From assembly GCF_025340265.1 (NCBI RefSeq), contig NZ_CP022707.1, positions 2,418,501 to 2,482,500 on the forward strand: 64,000 nt of DNA, given 5' to 3'. Under the pieces are notes generated by a model that saw only the letters and a list, made by a program, of their open reading frames with translations, searched no databases and was not told the DNA's origin. The position numbers and the translations under genes are program-made. Shown piece after piece: positions 60,515 to 64,000 of the stretch (the stretch's first letter is position 1; each line of letters opens with the position of its first letter). Origin of the DNA: Novosphingobium sp. 9. Its GTDB lineage: Bacteria > Pseudomonadota > Alphaproteobacteria > Sphingomonadales > Sphingomonadaceae.

Positions 60515-61799
60515 CGAGCGCTCCGCAAGAGAAATTTCCGTCATCCTGACGCCCAGTCACACCAAGGCAGGCCGGGAGTATCGCAAGTGCTGCCTCCCAC
60601 CCCGCATGGGTAGCGATCCAGCGCCGGGCGGCAAGCGCCATTTCTGTACGCGATGCGCTATTTTCCCAGAGACTTACCACCGCATCTGCCATGGCCTGAT
60701 CACTGTCCCGAATGCAGAACGCATGATCGTCCGGCGCGTCTATACCTGTCGCCGCACCGGACGTGAGCACGACGGGAAGCCCCATCGCCATGGCCTCCAG
60801 CACCTTGTTCTGCACACCCCGCGCGATCTCGAGTGGAACCAGCGCAAGATCCGCCCCGCGAAGCCAGGGACGCATATCGGGCACGCGCCCCCATACATGC
60901 ACGCCCTCGTGCCCGTGCAGGGCGCGCAGCGCCGCAGGCGGCTCCCGCCCCACGATATGAAGTGTCGCATCCGGAAGTTTGCGACGCACCAGCGGCAGAA
61001 CACGCCCAGCCGCACGCATCGCCGCTGCGATATTGGGTGCGTAGTCCATCTGACCAGTGAAGATGATCCTGGGACCGCCGGCAGAACGCATCTGTACCTC
61101 AGGCGCGCAGGCGTCAGGCGAGAACAACAGGTTGTCGATGCCGTTACCCATTGTCAGCACCCGCGAGTGCAGGCTTCCTCCGGGTAGCCGCGAACGAAAG
61201 AGGGCAGCCTCAGCATCACTGATCAGCAGGCTAACGTCCGCTCGGCTGGCCAGTCTGGCCTCCTCGGCCCTGAGCAGTCGACCTTCGCGCCGATCGATCC
61301 ATGCGCGCAAGCTTCGGCGATTTTCTCCATAAGCGTCGAACTTGGCGGAATCGACATCGACGAAATCCATCACCACGCGGCCTGAAAAGTCGTCGGGTAC
61401 ATATTGCCCCATCTGACTCGAAAAAACGTAAATCGCCGCTATCGGGCGCGTATCGAGAACCTGGCGAATGTATGTCCGCAAGCGGGCGTGATCGAAAGCC
61501 GTGAGGCTGACCGGCCGGCCGCTCGCAAGTGCCGTAACCCCGGCAACCGGTAACGGCAGCACCCTTGGGACAAGGCAATAGCTTTGGGCGAGCAGGCCAA
61601 GCGCCTGTTCCGAAGCGCGATCCTCCGGATCATCGGCAAACGTCCCGACATGGACCGGCGCCAGCGCGGCCAGCGCATGCAAGACATGGTGCGAGCGGAT
61701 CTTGTCCCCGCGGTCCGGCGGAAACGGAATGCGGTGCGACAGGAAAAGGATTTCGCCGCTCTCGGCGAAGCGCGCGGGCGCCATCGTCTCAGCCGCCAT
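60501..61799 (-). CDS. TIGR03087 family PEP-CTERM/XrtA glycosyltransferase
   Basis: 432 aa GT-B enzyme. The N-terminal domain starts ILFLSHRIPFPPDRGDKIRS near residue 17. The C-terminal donor-binding domain has IIFTGQMDYAPNIAAAM, LHIVGREPPAALRAL, VHVWGRVPDMRPWL and RGVQNKVLEAMAMGLPVVLTS. FVDVDSAKFDAYG is characteristic of this subfamily. It starts 4 bp after FemAB and is followed by xrtA. Donor and acceptor sugars are unknown. Confidence 0.92.
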   Translation of the reverse strand: MAAETMAPARFAESGEILFLSHRIPFPPDRGDKIRSHHVLHALAALAPVHVGTFADDPEDRASEQALGLLAQSYCLVPRVLPLPVAGVTALASGRPVSLTAFDHARLRTYIRQVLDTRPIAAIYVFSSQMGQYVPDDFSGRVVMDFVDVDSAKFDAYGENRRSLRAWIDRREGRLLRAEEARLASRADVSLLISDAEAALFRSRLPGGSLHSRVLTMGNGIDNLLFSPDACAPEVQMRSAGGPRIIFTGQMDYAPNIAAAMRAAGRVLPLVRRKLPDATLHIVGREPPAALRALHGHEGVHVWGRVPDMRPWLRGADLALVPLEIARGVQNKVLEAMAMGLPVVLTSGAATGIDAPDDHAFCIRDSDQAMADAVVSLWENSASRTEMALAARRWIATHAGWEAALAILPACLGVTGRQDDGNFSCGALDGVA

Positions 61800-61803
61800 C
61801 GTC

Positions 61804-62886
61804 TTAGCCGATGCCCCGTGCGATCAGCGGACCGAGCAGGTTGGCCACCGGTAGCGGCAGCTTCTGCCAGACACGGATCTGCATCGCCAGCTTGGCGCTG
61901 GTGGGATCGGCCTCGCGCACCTTGCCGCCCGGCGCCGTCCAGCTGGCATAGGTCAGCAGTTCCGGTTCGAAGCCCCAGTTGCGCTTGAAGTGCCACGCTC
62001 CGCTGTCCGCCTTGGAACGGCCGAAGTCGAAATGCGTGCAGCCTCGCGCGCGGGCATGGTTCATCAGCGCATAGTACATCCGGTCATTTGCCCGCAGCGC
62101 GCGAGCGCCATGCGTGCCGCCGCCCCAGTACGGCATGACGGCGCCGCCATGGTACACGCTCAGCACGCCTGCCACCGGCGCGCCCTGATACCACACCGTC
62201 AGGATATCGGCATCCTCGCCGAAGCCATCGAGCACGCTGTCTAGCAGCCTGCGCGGGAACACCGGCGTGCCGAGATTGCGGTAGCTCTCCGCAAAGACGC
62301 GGTAGTGCGCCGCGCGATCCCGTTCCGATCTGCCGACTTCCACCGCCAGATCGTTGCCCAGCGCCTTGCGCACTTCGGCACGCTGCTTGCGCGGGATCGC
62401 CTTGAGTTGCGCCTCGTCATCCGCTTCGAGCACGCGCGCGAAATTGCCGTGGGCACCGTGCTTGAAAGACCAGCCCTCGCCGCCCTCTTCCGGCAGACTT
62501 CCACCGCGCAGTTCGATCGTGGGGCACTTGTAGCGTCCGGCCAGACGCTGCGCCTCGGCAAACATCAGCGCGGGATCGGCGAGCCCATCAATGGCGAGAA
62601 GTCCCCCGCCGACCGCAAAGCCGCTGGAGGCGAGTACATTGCCGAAGATGGGCGAGCGGATGGCGTTGAGCGGCAATAGGGCGACAATCTCGCCCTGACG
62701 CTCCTGCACCAGCGCATCGGCACGATTGCCGGTCGCCTGTGCCACCGAAACGAACCATGCGGGACGATGGAAGGGCGTGCTGTGCGGATGCGCCAGCACG
62801 AAGCGGTCTATCCGCGCGCGCTCAGCCGCATCGCCAAGGTCGGCAAGGCGCACAACCGTTCCGCTGGATGGAAACGACGCGTTCAT
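61804..62886 (-). CDS. FemAB family XrtA/PEP-CTERM-associated protein
   Basis: 360 aa, GNAT-like FemAB fold. FVLAHPHSTPFHRPAWFVSV is near residue 29, IPRKQRAEVRKALG near 165, and VYHGGAVMPYWGGGTHGARA near 245. FDFGRSKADSGAWHFKRNWG lies near 305, all typical of this group. Relatives transfer amino acids from tRNA to peptidoglycan; here an acyl or aminoacyl modification of the polysaccharide is inferred. ATG overlaps the deacetylase stop (ATGA). Confidence 0.9.
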   Translation of the reverse strand: MNASFPSSGTVVRLADLGDAAERARIDRFVLAHPHSTPFHRPAWFVSVAQATGNRADALVQERQGEIVALLPLNAIRSPIFGNVLASSGFAVGGGLLAIDGLADPALMFAEAQRLAGRYKCPTIELRGGSLPEEGGEGWSFKHGAHGNFARVLEADDEAQLKAIPRKQRAEVRKALGNDLAVEVGRSERDRAAHYRVFAESYRNLGTPVFPRRLLDSVLDGFGEDADILTVWYQGAPVAGVLSVYHGGAVMPYWGGGTHGARALRANDRMYYALMNHARARGCTHFDFGRSKADSGAWHFKRNWGFEPELLTYASWTAPGGKVREADPTSAKLAMQIRVWQKLPLPVANLLGPLIARGIG

Positions 62887-63773
62887 GCCGCCTGCGCGAA
62901 GACAGAGGCCCGCTGCCGTTCGCGTTCGGCAAGTTCGTCCATCCGCCCCCAGGCGAAGTCCTTCAGCAGACGGCGCAACTTGCCCGCCATCGCGTCGAGA
63001 TTGGTGTAATGGCGCAGCTTGGACCGCAGAGGCGCTTCGGCCACGCGCGGCTGGCCGGGATCGACTTCCCACGGGTGGAAATAGAACACCGCCGGGCGCA
63101 CGCCATCAGCGGCATTCCCCGCATTGACCTGCCGGATCGCCCAGCGCGAAAAACCATAGGGCAGCACGCGAAAGAAACCGCCGCCGCCTGCCGCCAGTCG
63201 CCGCTGCCCCAGCAACGCAGTGGTGACCGGGATCTCGACCAGATCGCTGCCCGTGATCGGCTGGAATGCAAAGCGCGGCGCCTCGCGCCAGCCATAGTGA
63301 TCGTGCACCACCGGCGCGACGCTGGAGCTATAGGCATAGCCCTGCTCGGCCAGAACCTCGAACGCCCAGGGCGTGCGTGCGTCGATGGAGAAGCTCGGCG
63401 CGCGATAGCCGCGCACCGCCATGCCGGAGCTATCCTCCAGCACCTTGCGCGCCCGCTCGATATCGCTTGCGAAAGCTTCGGCGCCAAGACGGAACACGCG
63501 GTCGTGCGACCAGCCGTGGCTGGCGATCTCGTGCCCCTGTTCGGCGATCCGCCGCATCATCTGCGGATGGCGCTGCGCCACCCAGCCCAGCGTGAAGAAC
63601 GTGCCCTTCACGCCCGCCTCGTCGAACAGCGCCAGCACCGCATCGCAATTGCGCTCGACACGATCTTCCAGCGACGGCCAGTTGTCCTTGTCGATCACCT
63701 TCTCGAAGGCGCCGACCTGAAACCAGTCCTCGACGTCGACCGAAAGCCCGTTCACCGGCCGGTTCGGCTGCAT
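62883..63773 (-). CDS. XrtA system polysaccharide deacetylase
   Basis: 296 aa NodB-fold enzyme. VNGLSVDVEDWFQVGAFEK near residue 9 opens the domain with the conserved D-x-E-D-W. GTFFTLGWVAQRHPQMMR, HEIASHGWSHDRVF (metal histidines) and GYRAPSFSID follow. FYFHPWEVDPGQPR near 225 contains the second His block. GAGGGAG lies 9 nt before ATG 63773. It presumably de-N-acetylates the exopolysaccharide. Confidence 0.93.
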   Translation of the reverse strand: MQPNRPVNGLSVDVEDWFQVGAFEKVIDKDNWPSLEDRVERNCDAVLALFDEAGVKGTFFTLGWVAQRHPQMMRRIAEQGHEIASHGWSHDRVFRLGAEAFASDIERARKVLEDSSGMAVRGYRAPSFSIDARTPWAFEVLAEQGYAYSSSVAPVVHDHYGWREAPRFAFQPITGSDLVEIPVTTALLGQRRLAAGGGGFFRVLPYGFSRWAIRQVNAGNAADGVRPAVFYFHPWEVDPGQPRVAEAPLRSKLRHYTNLDAMAGKLRRLLKDFAWGRMDELAERERQRASVFAQAA

Positions 63774-63802
63774 GGCTGCAAACTCCCTCGAAAGCCTAAC
63801 GG

Positions 63803-64000
63803 TCAGGCGGCGACCCGCTGGCCTTCGCTGCCTTCGAACCATTCGATCAGCATGGTGAGCATGTGGCGCATGGTGCGTTCCTGCTCGGCAAGGCGTGCTT
63901 CCAGCTTCTCGGTGTGTACCTTGGCTGCCGCCAACTGGGCTTCAAGCGCGGCCACGGCCTGCGCATTGCCTGCCGCTGCGTCGGCCTCGCGCTGCTGCGC
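63803..64000 (-). CDS. C-terminal fragment, possibly XrtA-associated ATPase
   Basis: 65 codons to a TGA at 63803, open at the window edge. The sequence is an Ala/Glu/Gln-rich coiled coil (VAALEAQLAAAKVHTEKLEA) ending RHMLTMLIEWFEGSEGQRVAA. Such tails end the XrtA-associated ATPase (ExeA-like) that commonly precedes the deacetylase gene. Assignment is from context and weak tail similarity; it starts 29 bp upstream of the deacetylase. Confidence 0.45.
   Translation of the reverse strand, partial: AQQREADAAAGNAQAVAALEAQLAAAKVHTEKLEARLAEQERTMRHMLTMLIEWFEGSEGQRVAA

Overview
The window looks like a chromosomal segment of a GC-rich alphaproteobacterium of the order Sphingomonadales, most likely Novosphingobium or a close relative. 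This is inferred from protein content and gene order (XrtA/PEP-CTERM locus, sphingomonad-type RNase E and LeuA), not from a database search. It is mostly housekeeping sequence. I see no IS element, prophage or CRISPR array.

Layout. 0-5.5 kb: ispA (partial), xseB, purL, serB, miaA. 5.6-12.5 kb: branched-chain amino-acid block ilvB-ilvN-ilvC, then a YceI protein, a TMEM175-type channel, a leucine-rich leader peptide and leuA. 12.6-16.8 kb: nitronate monooxygenase, a coupled AHH-nuclease/DUF4261-like pair, recJ. 16.9-17.1 kb: two tRNA-Glu genes. 17.3-25.4 kb: two-component system divergent from an RND efflux operon (adaptor, pump, outer-membrane factor). 25.5-33 kb: DUF2520 protein, a small catabolic island (Rieske oxygenase, cyclase-family hydrolase, AraC regulator, aldo/keto reductase), extensin-like protein, amino-acid permease. 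33.1-40.7 kb: panB, then the leftward PEP-CTERM regulatory operon (TIGR03013 sugar transferase, PrsK, PrsR, TPR protein). 40.9-54.2 kb: tRNA-Leu, suhB, a small secreted protein, efp, a CDF transporter, PBP1A, amidase, RNase E, sdhB, thioesterase, zapE. 54.5-56.8 kb: CHASE2-EAL protein. 57-64 kb: leftward XrtA polysaccharide operon (ATPase tail, deacetylase, FemAB, glycosyltransferase, exosortase A, amidotransferase).

How the parts fit. The two PEP-CTERM blocks belong to one surface system. PrsK/PrsR would drive sigma-54 transcription, TIGR03013 would start polysaccharide assembly, and the 57-64 kb enzymes would build and modify the polysaccharide while XrtA processes PEP-CTERM proteins. No PEP-CTERM substrate was found here. 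The ilv and leu genes form one biosynthetic route, with leuA apparently under attenuation.

A major caveat is frame integrity. Eight genes (nitronate monooxygenase, DUF4261-like, recJ, the 17-kb histidine kinase, the RND pump, the TIGR03013 transferase, zapE and the XrtA amidotransferase) are interrupted by ten frame breaks. Each can be repaired by changing the length of a G or C run, nearly always by adding one base. This reads more like uncorrected sequencing error than gene decay, so those genes are given with full repaired extents.
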